From NCBI GenBank assembly GCA_031385325.1, contig JANNBJ010000013.1, positions 62,001-126,000 of the forward strand: a stretch of DNA of 64,000 nt, written 5' to 3'. Made by a program: the position numbers and the translations under genes. The notes under the pieces were generated by a model, which made no database searches, had not been told where the DNA came from, and worked only from the letters and a program-made list of their open reading frames with translations. The DNA comes from SYFY01 sp031385325 (GTDB lineage: Bacteria; Pseudomonadota; Gammaproteobacteria; Pseudomonadales; Azotimanducaceae). This document shows, in pieces, positions 17,693-25,949 of the stretch. Numbering within the stretch: the stretch's first letter is position 1; every line of letters starts with the position of its first letter.

Positions 17693-19093
17693 GTGATCAG
17701 GGTTCTGACAGGGCTACTGCTGACACTCGCCCTCATAACCATGTTATGGACACAGCAACACCGACTGCCTTCGGTCATTTTGCTGAGTCGACTCCTGATC
17801 GGTGAAAACTGGTACGCCATCACGCTGCATGATCAGCACGTCGGCTATCTGCACACACGCGCCCAGGCGCTGCCGGATGGAAACTGGCGATACTCGACCC
17901 ACACGCATCTCCTCATGCAGGCCGGCCAGCCTGTGAGCATCAGGAAAACCCTGGTGTTTGCGGCTCAAGCTCCTTACTTCCTGAAGTCCGCCGAACAACA
18001 AACGCGACGAGGTCGAAGCAAGCCGGAACTCGTGCGACTCGAGGCCCGTGAAGACGGTCAGCTGGTTCGTTTCGCAGACAGTACCGAACAGACCGGACCA
18101 GGATTTGTCTTCACCCTCGAAGACTACCTGCGAATCGAACACTGGTTGCGGGATGAACACCCGAAGGTTGATTCACGCAGGCGCGCGCCAACACTCTCCT
18201 TCGATGGAACGAAGCTTGGGACCACCCACTACACACTTCGAACCAGAGATGAGCGTGGGTTTGTGCTCAGCAGCGAGGGGGCCATTGGCAGAACCACTAC
18301 TCACCTCAACGCGGACTTCATGGCCGATCTGATTGAAGTCGGCGATGTATTCCGATTCACATTGACTGACCAGGCCAAGGCGCTTGCGGTAACAAGTCCC
18401 GCGTTCAAGGAGTCCTATCTGCTGCCAGTCGAAAATCGACTGCACAACACCAGTGAGATCAGCAGCATGACGCTCGATGTGGTGAGCCTGGGCGAATCAG
18501 AACCCATCATGTCCATGCGTGCACATCGTCAGTGGCTGTCGGACGCTGTTGATGCCGATGAATCCAGTCGGACTGCTCCCGCTACTCTCTTTCCAGCGCT
18601 GGCCACCATGGCGCAGGCAATCCTTGAGCAGCTGCCCACTGACCCCGACGAGCGTGTTGCCAAAGTTACCAAAGATGCGCAACTGGCCGATCTCTTGCTG
18701 GACGCCGTGCATCAACGGCTCGAATACCGCGAATCTGCACAAGTCGACTCTCTGGAACGGGTGCTCGACCGCGGTTATGGGGAGTGCACTGACTTTGCGG
18801 ATCTGTTCACCGCCTTGGCTCACGCGACCGGTTTGCCGGCGCGCTCGGTGATCGGCCTTGCGTACCAGGACCACGAACCCTACGGATTTGCATTTCATGC
18901 CTGGAACGAGGCCAGGGTAGATGGTCGCTGGCAGGTGATCGATCCGACCTGGAATCAACGATTCGCCGACGCGACACACTTGCCGCTCTCCGATCAAGCA
19001 CTTGCCACTCTGAAGTTCTGGGGTTCACAACAGGACGCTCGGATCATCGTCAGCGATATCGTGCGCGACTCAGCCAATAGTCCGCGTGATTGA
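17693..19093 (+). CDS. transglutaminase-like (TgpA-type fold) periplasmic protein
   Basis: 466 residues. One N-terminal hydrophobic helix (VLTGLLLTLALITMLW) anchors or exports it. A beta-rich region spans about 40-270. The C-terminal transglutaminase-like domain has an apparent catalytic triad: Cys in GYGECTDFADLF, His in FAFHAWNEA, Asp in WQVIDPTW. Family members act as cysteine proteases or amide-bond-forming enzymes in the envelope. GTG 17693 is the only start that includes the signal anchor. Its stop touches the stop of the convergent tesB-like gene with no space between. Confidence 0.8.
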   Translation: MIRVLTGLLLTLALITMLWTQQHRLPSVILLSRLLIGENWYAITLHDQHVGYLHTRAQALPDGNWRYSTHTHLLMQAGQPVSIRKTLVFAAQAPYFLKSAEQQTRRGRSKPELVRLEAREDGQLVRFADSTEQTGPGFVFTLEDYLRIEHWLRDEHPKVDSRRRAPTLSFDGTKLGTTHYTLRTRDERGFVLSSEGAIGRTTTHLNADFMADLIEVGDVFRFTLTDQAKALAVTSPAFKESYLLPVENRLHNTSEISSMTLDVVSLGESEPIMSMRAHRQWLSDAVDADESSRTAPATLFPALATMAQAILEQLPTDPDERVAKVTKDAQLADLLLDAVHQRLEYRESAQVDSLERVLDRGYGECTDFADLFTALAHATGLPARSVIGLAYQDHEPYGFAFHAWNEARVDGRWQVIDPTWNQRFADATHLPLSDQALATLKFWGSQQDARIIVSDIVRDSANSPRD

Positions 19094-19990
19094 TCAGATC
19101 ATCCTCAGGAGGCCTTCCTGAGTTACCGACGCCACCAGTTCACCACCGACGTTGAAGAACTGGGCGTGACACAGGCCTCGCGCCGCACCAGCCCATGTCG
19201 TCGTTCGATGATAGAGCAGCCAGTCCGACAGATCCGGATCCCGGTGTATCCAGATGGCGTGATCAAGACTCGCCATCTGCAGTCCGCTCCTGGGCACATC
19301 CTGCTGGTGAGGCAAGGCCGCCGTCCCCACAAATCCCATATCCGAGGCATACGCGAGCAAGCTGCGGGACAACGCGTGGTCCGACTTGTCGACGTCGCCA
19401 AGGAACCGGATCCAGACCGGACTCCAGTTGCGGTTCAAGCCCCATTGTGGGCTGCCAGGGGCAAACACCGACCGCATGGCAAAAGGTCGAGCATGCCCAG
19501 CGAGCGGACTCAGGCGCGGATCATCGACGCCGGCGTCAACCAGCTGACGAACACTGTCGAGATCATCACCGAGTGCATCAGGTCGAGGCACGTTGGGGAT
19601 TGGATCGGCATGCTCCATGCCCGCTTCGTCGACGTGAAACGACACATCCAGATTGAAGATCGCTTCCCCATTCTGGATGGCGACGACCCGGCGGGTGGCA
19701 AAACTGCGGCCATCGCGAATGCGCTCGACTTCGTAGAGTACCCGTCGTTCCGCGAGACCCTCACGCATGAAATATCCATGCAACGAGTGCGGCTTCAAAC
19801 CAGACACCGCATCGATGGTCAAGCCAGCAGCACGCAATGACTGGGAAAGTACCTGGCCACCAAACAATCGATGGGGGCCGCGGGCTTCGTTTCGGCCCAG
19901 AAACAGATCCTGTTCCACGGGTTCAAGCTGTAACAGTTCGAGAAGGCGCCTGGCGCGGTCTCGGCCAGCCGCTTCAGTTTCAACGTTCAA
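19094..19990 (-). CDS. tesB: acyl-CoA thioesterase II
   Basis: 298 residues with the double hot-dog layout. LFGGQVLSQSL and PHSLHGYFMREG belong to the first half; LLAYASDMGFVGTA carries the catalytic Asp, followed by SLDHAIWIHR and GLCHAQFFNVGGELVASVTQEGLLR. It hydrolyses medium/long-chain acyl-CoA in the cytoplasm. The only usable start is TTG 19990; no ATG or GTG occurs between the upstream in-frame stop and conserved sequence. Confidence 0.92.
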   Translation of the reverse strand: MNVETEAAGRDRARRLLELLQLEPVEQDLFLGRNEARGPHRLFGGQVLSQSLRAAGLTIDAVSGLKPHSLHGYFMREGLAERRVLYEVERIRDGRSFATRRVVAIQNGEAIFNLDVSFHVDEAGMEHADPIPNVPRPDALGDDLDSVRQLVDAGVDDPRLSPLAGHARPFAMRSVFAPGSPQWGLNRNWSPVWIRFLGDVDKSDHALSRSLLAYASDMGFVGTAALPHQQDVPRSGLQMASLDHAIWIHRDPDLSDWLLYHRTTTWAGAARGLCHAQFFNVGGELVASVTQEGLLRMI

Positions 19991-20027
19991 GCGGTGAAGT
20001 CCCCATCTATTTGCTCGTGGAAGTGAA

Positions 20028-20420
20028 CTACTTGATCAACCGCAGCATGAAAGGATAACGATATCGCTCGCCTTCGTTCGCCTTGATGCCGGCGATGACC
20101 ATCAACACCAGCGCCCCCAGGCCAACCAGTGGCAGCAGGACAAAACCAATCAGCACCAGCATCAGTACCAGACATACCAGCACAGCGATTGAAATCGTAA
20201 TCTGGAAGTTCAGCGATTCCTTGCCTTGATCATCAACGAATGGCATCTGATCTTTCTTGACCTGCCAGACAATCAGCGGGCCAATCAGATTCCCGAACGG
20301 AATGATGAAGCCGATAAGGCCGGCAAAGTGAGCCAGCATGCCCCACAGCCGTGCATCGGGATCCGTTTCCAGGCCGTCGTTCGAGGACACCGATTGGGAG
20401 GGGGGAATCTCTTCCGACAT
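20028..20420 (-). CDS. DUF4870 (Tic20-like) membrane protein
   Basis: 130 residues. The core reads WGMLAHFAGLIGFIIPFGNLIGPLIVW then KDQMPFVDDQGKESLNFQ, the hallmark of DUF4870 proteins, followed by two transmembrane helices (VLVCLVLMLVLIGFVLLPL and LGALVLMVIAGIKAN). Three membrane segments in total. AGGAG upstream of ATG 20420 decides the start; the longer reading to 20465 lacks one. Function unknown. Confidence 0.88.
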   Translation of the reverse strand: MSEEIPPSQSVSSNDGLETDPDARLWGMLAHFAGLIGFIIPFGNLIGPLIVWQVKKDQMPFVDDQGKESLNFQITISIAVLVCLVLMLVLIGFVLLPLVGLGALVLMVIAGIKANEGERYRYPFMLRLIK

Positions 20421-20516
20421 GGTAATCTCCTGACCGTCTCCTGACACGTGATCTGCACCGAGCATAACATCTTCGTCAGCAGGACGAGATGCGGACGTTC
20501 GTCGGGTACGAATGAA

Positions 20517-20538
20517 AACGGCGCCCGCAGGCGCCGTT
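20517..20538 (-). terminator. rho-independent terminator
   Basis: AACGGCGCC and GGCGCCGTT form a 9-bp stem around a CGCA loop. On the minus strand the stem is followed by TTTTCATT, giving a U-tract. It stands 21 bases after the stop of the minus-strand flavin split-barrel gene. Confidence 0.8.
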
Positions 20539-20558
20539 CGGGATCACTGACACGCCGA

Positions 20559-21149
20559 TCAGCGTGGTGGCAATCCACGCTTCGCGCGCTCGCGGTTCAT
20601 GCGATCCAGATCGCTCTCCATCCGCTCGCCAAGTTCATCTTCAGAAATCGCACCCGCCATGTGACGTCCGGCCATGCCACCGTTGTACATGATCTTTTTG
20701 ACCGGCGTGATGATGAGGATGGTCCGCAAAGGTGAGTTCAACAGATTGAAGAAAAACTCTTCGCCCTGCTTGTTGTCCGGATTCAGTTTGCGCGACAGCG
20801 CGGTGTAGAACATCTTTTTGGTCGCTTCATCTTCCTTGAATTCGCCCGTTCCCTTGAACGTGATTGCGCCAGTCGGCAGACCTGCGCTCTTGTCGGGATA
20901 GCCTGCGCTGCTGACCGTAACCGATACACGATTGTCGCGACGAATCGCGGCCGCGCGGTGACGATGGGAAGAAAAAGTCAGCCAGATCTTGCCCTCATGC
21001 CACACATAGGCGTGGGTCACACCGACCGGCCAGCCATCTTTGGTCGCCCACATGAGAACGCATTCATTGGAGTTGTTCATCAACGCGTCCACTTCGGCAT
21101 CGGTGAACGGATAGATAGAGACTATTTCATGATCGTGTGTCTGAGCCAC
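20559..21149 (-). CDS. pyridoxamine-phosphate-oxidase-like FMN split-barrel protein
   Basis: 196 residues. LMWATKDGWPVGVTHAYVWHEGKIWLTFSSHRHRAAAIRRD is the classic PNPOx-like barrel beginning (strand - turn - strand, then RxxxxRxD). The C-terminal quarter is charged and helical. Members bind FMN, F420 or heme and reduce small substrates; the cofactor is not evident. GTG 21149 has an AGGGG site and no better alternative. A strong terminator follows. Confidence 0.82.
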   Translation of the reverse strand: MAQTHDHEIVSIYPFTDAEVDALMNNSNECVLMWATKDGWPVGVTHAYVWHEGKIWLTFSSHRHRAAAIRRDNRVSVTVSSAGYPDKSAGLPTGAITFKGTGEFKEDEATKKMFYTALSRKLNPDNKQGEEFFFNLLNSPLRTILIITPVKKIMYNGGMAGRHMAGAISEDELGERMESDLDRMNRERAKRGLPPR

Positions 21150-21215
21150 GGCTTACCCCTGGTTTGGTTTTGGTAGGTATAACAATCAGTAAAAACGGTT
21201 TACCGGAAAAGTTCC

Positions 21216-22211
21216 TTACAACGACCTTCGCAGCGCTGCCGAAGCTGGATGCGGTTCAAGATAAACCTGATACGCGATGTAGTCGTCCGGAAATCGTCGA
21301 AGATAATGTTGGATTAACGCCAGCACCGCAAGCAAAGGCTGCTGGCCAACCCGGTAGGCTTCAACCAGCGCCGCCAGCTCCTGACGAGCTGAGCCGTCCA
21401 GCCGATCCTTGAAGTATCCCTGCAGATGCGACAGCACATTGGCATGTCCACCACGCGTCGCGATTCGACCGAGCCCGGTCATGAGTTCAATGATGTAGGC
21501 AGACGCAGTGTCCTGCAGATTGTTGCGCAGGTCAGACAGCATGCGGCCTGCCCGCTCGTAGGCCGGCACACTGTGTGCCATCAGCAGGTACTTGTATCGG
21601 CTGTGGAATGCAACCAACCCTGCAGCGGTGACACCCGATGCCACAAAATCCGTCCAGTGCGCGTACGCAAAAACTCGCGTCACGAAATTTTCGCAAATCA
21701 CTGCATCGCTGAGACGACCACACTCCTCCAGTGGCAACGCAGGCCACGCATCACCCACCGCGGCAGCATAGATACCACGACCTTTGCGAACCGGAATTCC
21801 CCGATCCGGTGCCAGACCTTGCGAGTCCGGATACACCTTCACCCGAAAGAGGCCACAGCTTGGCGAGTTTTTCATGAAGACATAACCACAGACGCCCTGG
21901 GCGCGAAGCTTGTCCACCATGGTCTGACCGTATCGTGACAAGGCGTCCGTGACGTCAAGGCTGGAATCGGAAACGCCTACAGCTCGCGCCGAGTCAGTCG
22001 TTCCAATCAGCCGGATGGGCGGTCTTGGCACGGTCATGCCAATCCCCATTTCAGGACATACCGGCACCAGTGTGAACAGTTCGCCAAGCGTGTCATGGGG
22101 AAAGGATGAACGGGCACCACTACCGTCGTAGCGTACGGCTGCGCCGGTCAGGCATTCGCTAACGGCTATTTTCAGTGGAACGTCTGGCCGCGGTGGCAGG
22201 CGATCGATCAT
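21216..22211 (-). CDS. DUF523 + DUF1722 fusion protein
   Basis: 331 residues. N-terminal DUF523 (about 15-160) has SECLTGAAVRYDG, VCPEMGIGMTVPRPP and NSPSCG, with three cysteines. In the DUF523 desulfidase TudS three such cysteines hold a [4Fe-4S] cluster, so an Fe-S enzyme acting on thiolated substrates is plausible. C-terminal DUF1722/YbgA (about 190-310) has FAYAHWTDF, FHSRYKYLLMAHS and FPDDYIAYQVYL. ATG 22211 overlaps the ACAD stop by ATGA; the longer reading is ignored. Its coupling to two acyl-CoA dehydrogenases is unexpected for this family. Confidence 0.88.
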   Translation of the reverse strand: MIDRLPPRPDVPLKIAVSECLTGAAVRYDGSGARSSFPHDTLGELFTLVPVCPEMGIGMTVPRPPIRLIGTTDSARAVGVSDSSLDVTDALSRYGQTMVDKLRAQGVCGYVFMKNSPSCGLFRVKVYPDSQGLAPDRGIPVRKGRGIYAAAVGDAWPALPLEECGRLSDAVICENFVTRVFAYAHWTDFVASGVTAAGLVAFHSRYKYLLMAHSVPAYERAGRMLSDLRNNLQDTASAYIIELMTGLGRIATRGGHANVLSHLQGYFKDRLDGSARQELAALVEAYRVGQQPLLAVLALIQHYLRRFPDDYIAYQVYLEPHPASAALRRSL

Positions 22212-23176
22212 TGGCCGGTGATGAAGGACCAGACCCCGTCCGCTCCCCCTCCAGCGATCATTGAGCCCAGCTCCCTCTGCCACGCAAATTCATTGCCATA
22301 TTCATCACGCCAGGCCCACATACGCCGTGTGAAATGATGCAGCCTGTGCTCATACGTATAACCGATTGCTCCGAACACCTGATGAGCGGCTTCACCGACC
22401 ACGGTACTGGCTTCGCCGGTACGAATCTTGGCCGCAGCGATCTCGGCACGAGATCGCGCTGACTCCAGACTGTCGACCGCTGCCCACACCGCGCGCCGGG
22501 CCGCTGCGACTTCGGCCGCCTGCACAGCCAGCGAATGCTGGATTGCCTGAAATTTGCTGAGACTGCGGCCGAATTGTTCACGGTCGCCCGCATAACCCAG
22601 CGCGCTTTCCAGCACTGTGCGCAACGCACCTGCAGTCTGCGCCGCGCGCGCCAGCGCCAGCAGGGACCAGGGATCGCTGTCGATGGTTGTTCGACGCGCG
22701 GTCGATGGAACCTGAACACGGTCGCGCGCCTCACCGGCCATGTTGGTGCCCGAAGCCGATAACACCACGGGCTCGACCACAACGATATCCCGCGAATCCG
22801 GACGAATCCCGATGACACGCGCAGCGGATCGCCCCCAGGGCACATCGGTGATCACATCGCCGTTCCAGATACCGATCGACGACAGCCCGTCAGCGGCGCC
22901 AACCCAGGCATTGGCGAGCAGATTTTCTGCAAGTGGCAGCGGCACCGCGTAGCGACCGGAAACTTCCAGCAACGCAAATAACTCGGCCAGTCCAGTGCCA
23001 CTATCAGCACTGCCGACCATGTGAAAGCCAGTCGCCTGCACTGATTGCCACAGTGCAGTCGGGAAAGTTCCCGCTTCGGCAGCATCCAGCACGGCCTTGT
23101 CCACGCTGTCGGCAAAGATGCGATTGGCTGTGTCGACGATGATGTTCAACTGCTCGTTCATATCCGGTGCGCTCAT
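22208..23176 (-). CDS. acyl-CoA dehydrogenase, small-subunit type
   Basis: 322 residues, shorter and more divergent than typical ACADs. The C-terminal domain is recognisable: RTVLESALGYAGDREQFGRSLSKFQAIQH, then the helix VFGAIGYTYEHRLHHFTRRM. The FAD/substrate motifs of the N-terminal half are eroded. Such partners form heterotetramers with a full ACAD (as FadE/ChsE pairs of steroid-degrading actinobacteria). ATG 23176 overlaps the stop of the preceding ACAD by ATGA and precedes the DUF523 gene the same way. A cyclic or branched acyl-CoA substrate is inferred from the pair architecture only. Confidence 0.85.
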   Translation of the reverse strand: MSAPDMNEQLNIIVDTANRIFADSVDKAVLDAAEAGTFPTALWQSVQATGFHMVGSADSGTGLAELFALLEVSGRYAVPLPLAENLLANAWVGAADGLSSIGIWNGDVITDVPWGRSAARVIGIRPDSRDIVVVEPVVLSASGTNMAGEARDRVQVPSTARRTTIDSDPWSLLALARAAQTAGALRTVLESALGYAGDREQFGRSLSKFQAIQHSLAVQAAEVAAARRAVWAAVDSLESARSRAEIAAAKIRTGEASTVVGEAAHQVFGAIGYTYEHRLHHFTRRMWAWRDEYGNEFAWQRELGSMIAGGGADGVWSFITGQ

Positions 23177-24309
23177 CGCAATCCCAACCCCCTTGCTATG
23201 ACGCCGCGCAGAATCTCTCGCGTGCCTCCCCGCAACGTAAACGAAGGTGATAACAGTTGTGTCATCTCGTAGGAGCGCCGCCACGCCGAGTTCGCGACCC
23301 GATCAACCGGTGCCGCCAGGCGCGTCAGTTCCGGAAGCAGTTTTTCGAAGTTGTTACCCAGTTCTTTCACCAGCGCGGCTTCAACCTCCACCTGCTTGCC
23401 TTCATTCAACATACCGGCGACCGAAGCTGACATGCGACGCAGCGTCATCAGATGCGCGGCAATTCGGCCGATGACGGCGCTCTCATGCGGCAGGGGGTTT
23501 GGTCCGACCAGCCGCACAAATTCAACAAAGACCCGAAATGCCGAGAGGAAACGCTCCGGTCCACTGCGCTCATAACTGAGTTCAGAGGTCACTTGTTTCC
23601 AGCCATTGCCGGGCTCACCAACGATTCGATCGGCAGGAACCAGAACATCCTCGAAGACAATCTCGTTGAAGTCTTCACCACCAGCCATGTTGCGGATGGG
23701 ACGAACCCTGGCACTGTCGTTACGCAGATCAACGATGATCTGTGACAAGCCGACGTGACGATTTTCACCCGCGGCAGGTGCGGTGCGCACCAGGGCAATG
23801 AGGAAGTGGTTACGGTGCGCATCCGTGGTCCAGATCTTCGAGCCGTTGATCACCCAGCCACCATCCACCGGCTTCGCGCTGGTTCGCACCGATGCCAGAT
23901 CCGAACCGGTGTTTGGCTCGCTCATGCCAATGGAAAAAAAGGACTCACCGCGGGTGATCGCCGGCAGGTAGCGCTGTTTCTGGGCTTCGCTGCCAAATCG
24001 CAGTAGCAGCGGGCCACTTTGGCGATCGGCAATCCAGTGCGCACTCACCGGCGCACCAGCAGCCAGCAGTTCCTCCGTGACCACGTATCGGTCGAAGAAA
24101 GAGCGCCCTCCACCACCGAACTCAACCGGCCACGTCATGCCGATCCAGCCGCGTGCACCGAGTTTCGCGGAGAACACCGGATCATGCCCAGTGGTGAAAT
24201 CGGAGTTGGGTTCAGCGAGATGTCCCTGCTGCTCGGCCAGGAAAGACCTGACCTGCGCGCGCAGCGCCTCGCTGCTGGCGGGCAGGGATGTTCGATCAAG
24301 ATCCAGCAT
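23173..24309 (-). CDS. acyl-CoA dehydrogenase, large-subunit type
   Basis: 378 residues. GWIGMTWPVEFGG, the FAD-contacting FFSIGMSEPNTGSDLAS and INGSKIWTTDAHRNHF are standard ACAD motifs; the C-terminal GGTREILRGVIARGLG closes the active-site region. ATG 24309 is chosen because the conserved start (LDLDRTSLPASSEALRAQVRSF) follows; the frame is open further upstream without recognisable sequence. First gene of a three-gene ATGA-coupled operon. It would oxidise acyl-CoA to enoyl-CoA, passing electrons to ETF. Confidence 0.9.
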   Translation of the reverse strand: MLDLDRTSLPASSEALRAQVRSFLAEQQGHLAEPNSDFTTGHDPVFSAKLGARGWIGMTWPVEFGGGGRSFFDRYVVTEELLAAGAPVSAHWIADRQSGPLLLRFGSEAQKQRYLPAITRGESFFSIGMSEPNTGSDLASVRTSAKPVDGGWVINGSKIWTTDAHRNHFLIALVRTAPAAGENRHVGLSQIIVDLRNDSARVRPIRNMAGGEDFNEIVFEDVLVPADRIVGEPGNGWKQVTSELSYERSGPERFLSAFRVFVEFVRLVGPNPLPHESAVIGRIAAHLMTLRRMSASVAGMLNEGKQVEVEAALVKELGNNFEKLLPELTRLAAPVDRVANSAWRRSYEMTQLLSPSFTLRGGTREILRGVIARGLGLR

Positions 24310-24497
24310 GGGATGCGTACCGGCGTAAATCGTGGCGCGCGATCTTAGCAGCGATATCGTCTGGTCTGAACCACAGTGATTGGCGCTGCACCGTGGAACG
24401 TGTGTGATAAACGCAGCAACCCTCGCCTCCACCGCAGTGCTTCGCTATTCTCGGTGTGTCCCCAAGCCATGTCCCCAAGCCAGTGCGGAGCGTTCAC

Positions 24498-25067
24498 ATG
24501 AATCAGAAACCCGGTTATCTCGGACTTCTCAATGCCATCGCTGTCGGTGAGTCCCGAGGCTTTGAACTGTTGTCGACGTGGGCTGCATGCACCAGCGATC
24601 CGGCAGTTCGAGACGTGTTGACCACCGTCGCCGTGCGGGAGCGGGAACACGGCGCGGCGTTTGCCAAGCGGGTCCATGAACTCGGCTTCAAAGTACGCGA
24701 ACGCCCGAACGAGCGGTTTACCGCTGACCTCGCCGTCGCGGCATCCTCCGCCGACGACTGCACCAAGTTCGAGCAGATCCTGCGTTATGGAGAACCGGCG
24801 CGGGAGGATCAGCTGTCCAGGCTGTTCAAGGATTCCACAATCGACCCGCTGACCGGTGCTCTACTCGGCCGGTTCATCGCCGAAGAACGAGACAGCGAGC
24901 GGCTGTTGCGCGCCTGCCACGACAGTCTCAAGGCTCCCGAAGTCGGGGACTCGGCCCTGCTGCAACAGCTTAACGAACGGCTAGAACGACTTACTTCGAC
25001 GTTGAGTGAAATCAAGTCCATCAGGCAAGGTGCGGGAACGAAAGACGCGGGAACGAAAGACGCGTGA
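24498..25067 (+). CDS. ferritin-like (diiron-type) helical protein
   Basis: 189 residues, all helical. A possible diiron set is GESRGFELL, REREHGAAFAKR and EERDSERLLRAC, giving E...ExxH and ExxxE-like pairs as in rubrerythrin/ferritin-like four-helix bundles. GGAG at 24487-24490 supports ATG 24498. The last residues are two copies of GTKDA encoded by a 15-bp tandem repeat, and the stop overlaps the next gene start (GTGA). It is divergent from the acyl-CoA dehydrogenase operon. The ferritin-like call is from pattern only. Confidence 0.6.
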   Translation: MNQKPGYLGLLNAIAVGESRGFELLSTWAACTSDPAVRDVLTTVAVREREHGAAFAKRVHELGFKVRERPNERFTADLAVAASSADDCTKFEQILRYGEPAREDQLSRLFKDSTIDPLTGALLGRFIAEERDSERLLRACHDSLKAPEVGDSALLQQLNERLERLTSTLSEIKSIRQGAGTKDAGTKDA

Positions 25068-25074
25068 ACGAAAG
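25034..25074 (+). repeat. 15-bp tandem repeat at a gene junction
   Basis: Units GGGAACGAAAGACGC at 25034-25048 and 25049-25063 are exact; a third partial copy at 25064-25074 begins GTGAAC instead of GGGAAC. That G-to-T difference creates both the TGA stop of the upstream gene and the GTG start of the downstream gene. Confidence 0.9.
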
Positions 25075-25498
25075 CTCCGGGAGCGATAAACCGATCAACG
25101 AGGAATTGCTGGCGCAATTTCAGCCCGTTCTCGAAGACATCACGGAACGAAGCACGGTGGCGGATCGATTTATCGACAAGGACATCTATCGAATCCTGGC
25201 CGGTACCGTCTGGGCCAACGTTGTGCTCGACCCTGACGCGGTCGGCCTGGATGAGTTTAACCTCGAAGATCTGCACGACATCGTCAACGACTGGTCCGGT
25301 CGCATCCTGGGTAGCGAGGCCGGCACCATCGCCGAGATGTTCCGCTGGATTAATTCAAAAGCCGGCGAGCGAGCGATGCAACAGGCACAACTGACGCCTA
25401 ACCATCGCGACCTGTTGCTGTACTTTGCATCGATGATTCTCGATCCGGATGGCCACCGACGCTGGATGGATACTATTCGCGATCGCCAGTCACGTTAA
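25064..25498 (+). CDS. hypothetical protein, 144 aa
   Basis: Unrecognised. An acidic, mostly helical soluble protein with INEELLAQFQPVLEDITERSTVADRF near the start and HRDLLLYFASMILDPDGHRRWMDTIRD near the end. No signal peptide or membrane segment. GTG 25064 overlaps the ferritin-like gene stop by 4 bases, implying coupled translation. Its 3' 26 bases overlap the convergent YjbQ gene. Confidence 0.6.
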   Translation: MNESSGSDKPINEELLAQFQPVLEDITERSTVADRFIDKDIYRILAGTVWANVVLDPDAVGLDEFNLEDLHDIVNDWSGRILGSEAGTIAEMFRWINSKAGERAMQQAQLTPNHRDLLLYFASMILDPDGHRRWMDTIRDRQSR

Positions 25499-25889
25499 CA
25501 ATGACCTCACGCGACCGACGGGCGTGACGGTGTTCCCACAGAAATACACCTTGCCAGGACCCTAGCGCCAGCTTCCCTCCCAGCACCGGAATACTCAGGC
25601 TGACGGCCGTGAGTGCTGACTTGATATGCGCCGGCATGTCATCCGCTCCTTCTTCATTATGTGTGTAGATCGGATCGAGTTCCGGCACCAGGCGTTCAAA
25701 CCATGCCTCGAGGTCGGCTCTCGCCCCGGGAGCTGCGTTCTCCTGAATCAACAGGCTGGCGGAAGTGTGTCGTATGAAGAGTGTGACGAGCCCCTCATTC
25801 ACACGATTTTCGTCCAGTACCCGCGCGATGCTGTGCGTGATGTCATGCAGCCCTTTCCCGCTTATCGGTACTGTCAGCAACACGTTCAT
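25473..25889 (-). CDS. yjbQ: YjbQ family protein (secondary thiamine-phosphate synthase)
   Basis: 138 residues. FIRHTSASLLIQENAAPGA and HNEEGADDMPAHIKSALT are the two signature blocks of the YjbQ/UPF0047 family, with conserved His residues at the putative active site. LGSWQGVFLWEHRHARRSR closes the domain. Some members show weak thiamine-phosphate synthase activity; the physiological role is unclear. ATG 25889 is chosen from family length; an upstream GTG-type start adds 4 residues. Confidence 0.92.
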   Translation of the reverse strand: MNVLLTVPISGKGLHDITHSIARVLDENRVNEGLVTLFIRHTSASLLIQENAAPGARADLEAWFERLVPELDPIYTHNEEGADDMPAHIKSALTAVSLSIPVLGGKLALGSWQGVFLWEHRHARRSREVIVNVTGDRE

Positions 25890-25949
25890 AAGTCGCCCCA
25901 CTACTCATTTTCCCGAGAATATACAGTCGCTAGAGACGGACCACTATCG

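Noticed and set aside
25626..25949. N-terminal 108-residue extension of the GGDEF-EAL protein
   Set aside because: It is antisense to yjbQ and lacks membrane or PAS features; ATG 25950 precedes the membrane region.
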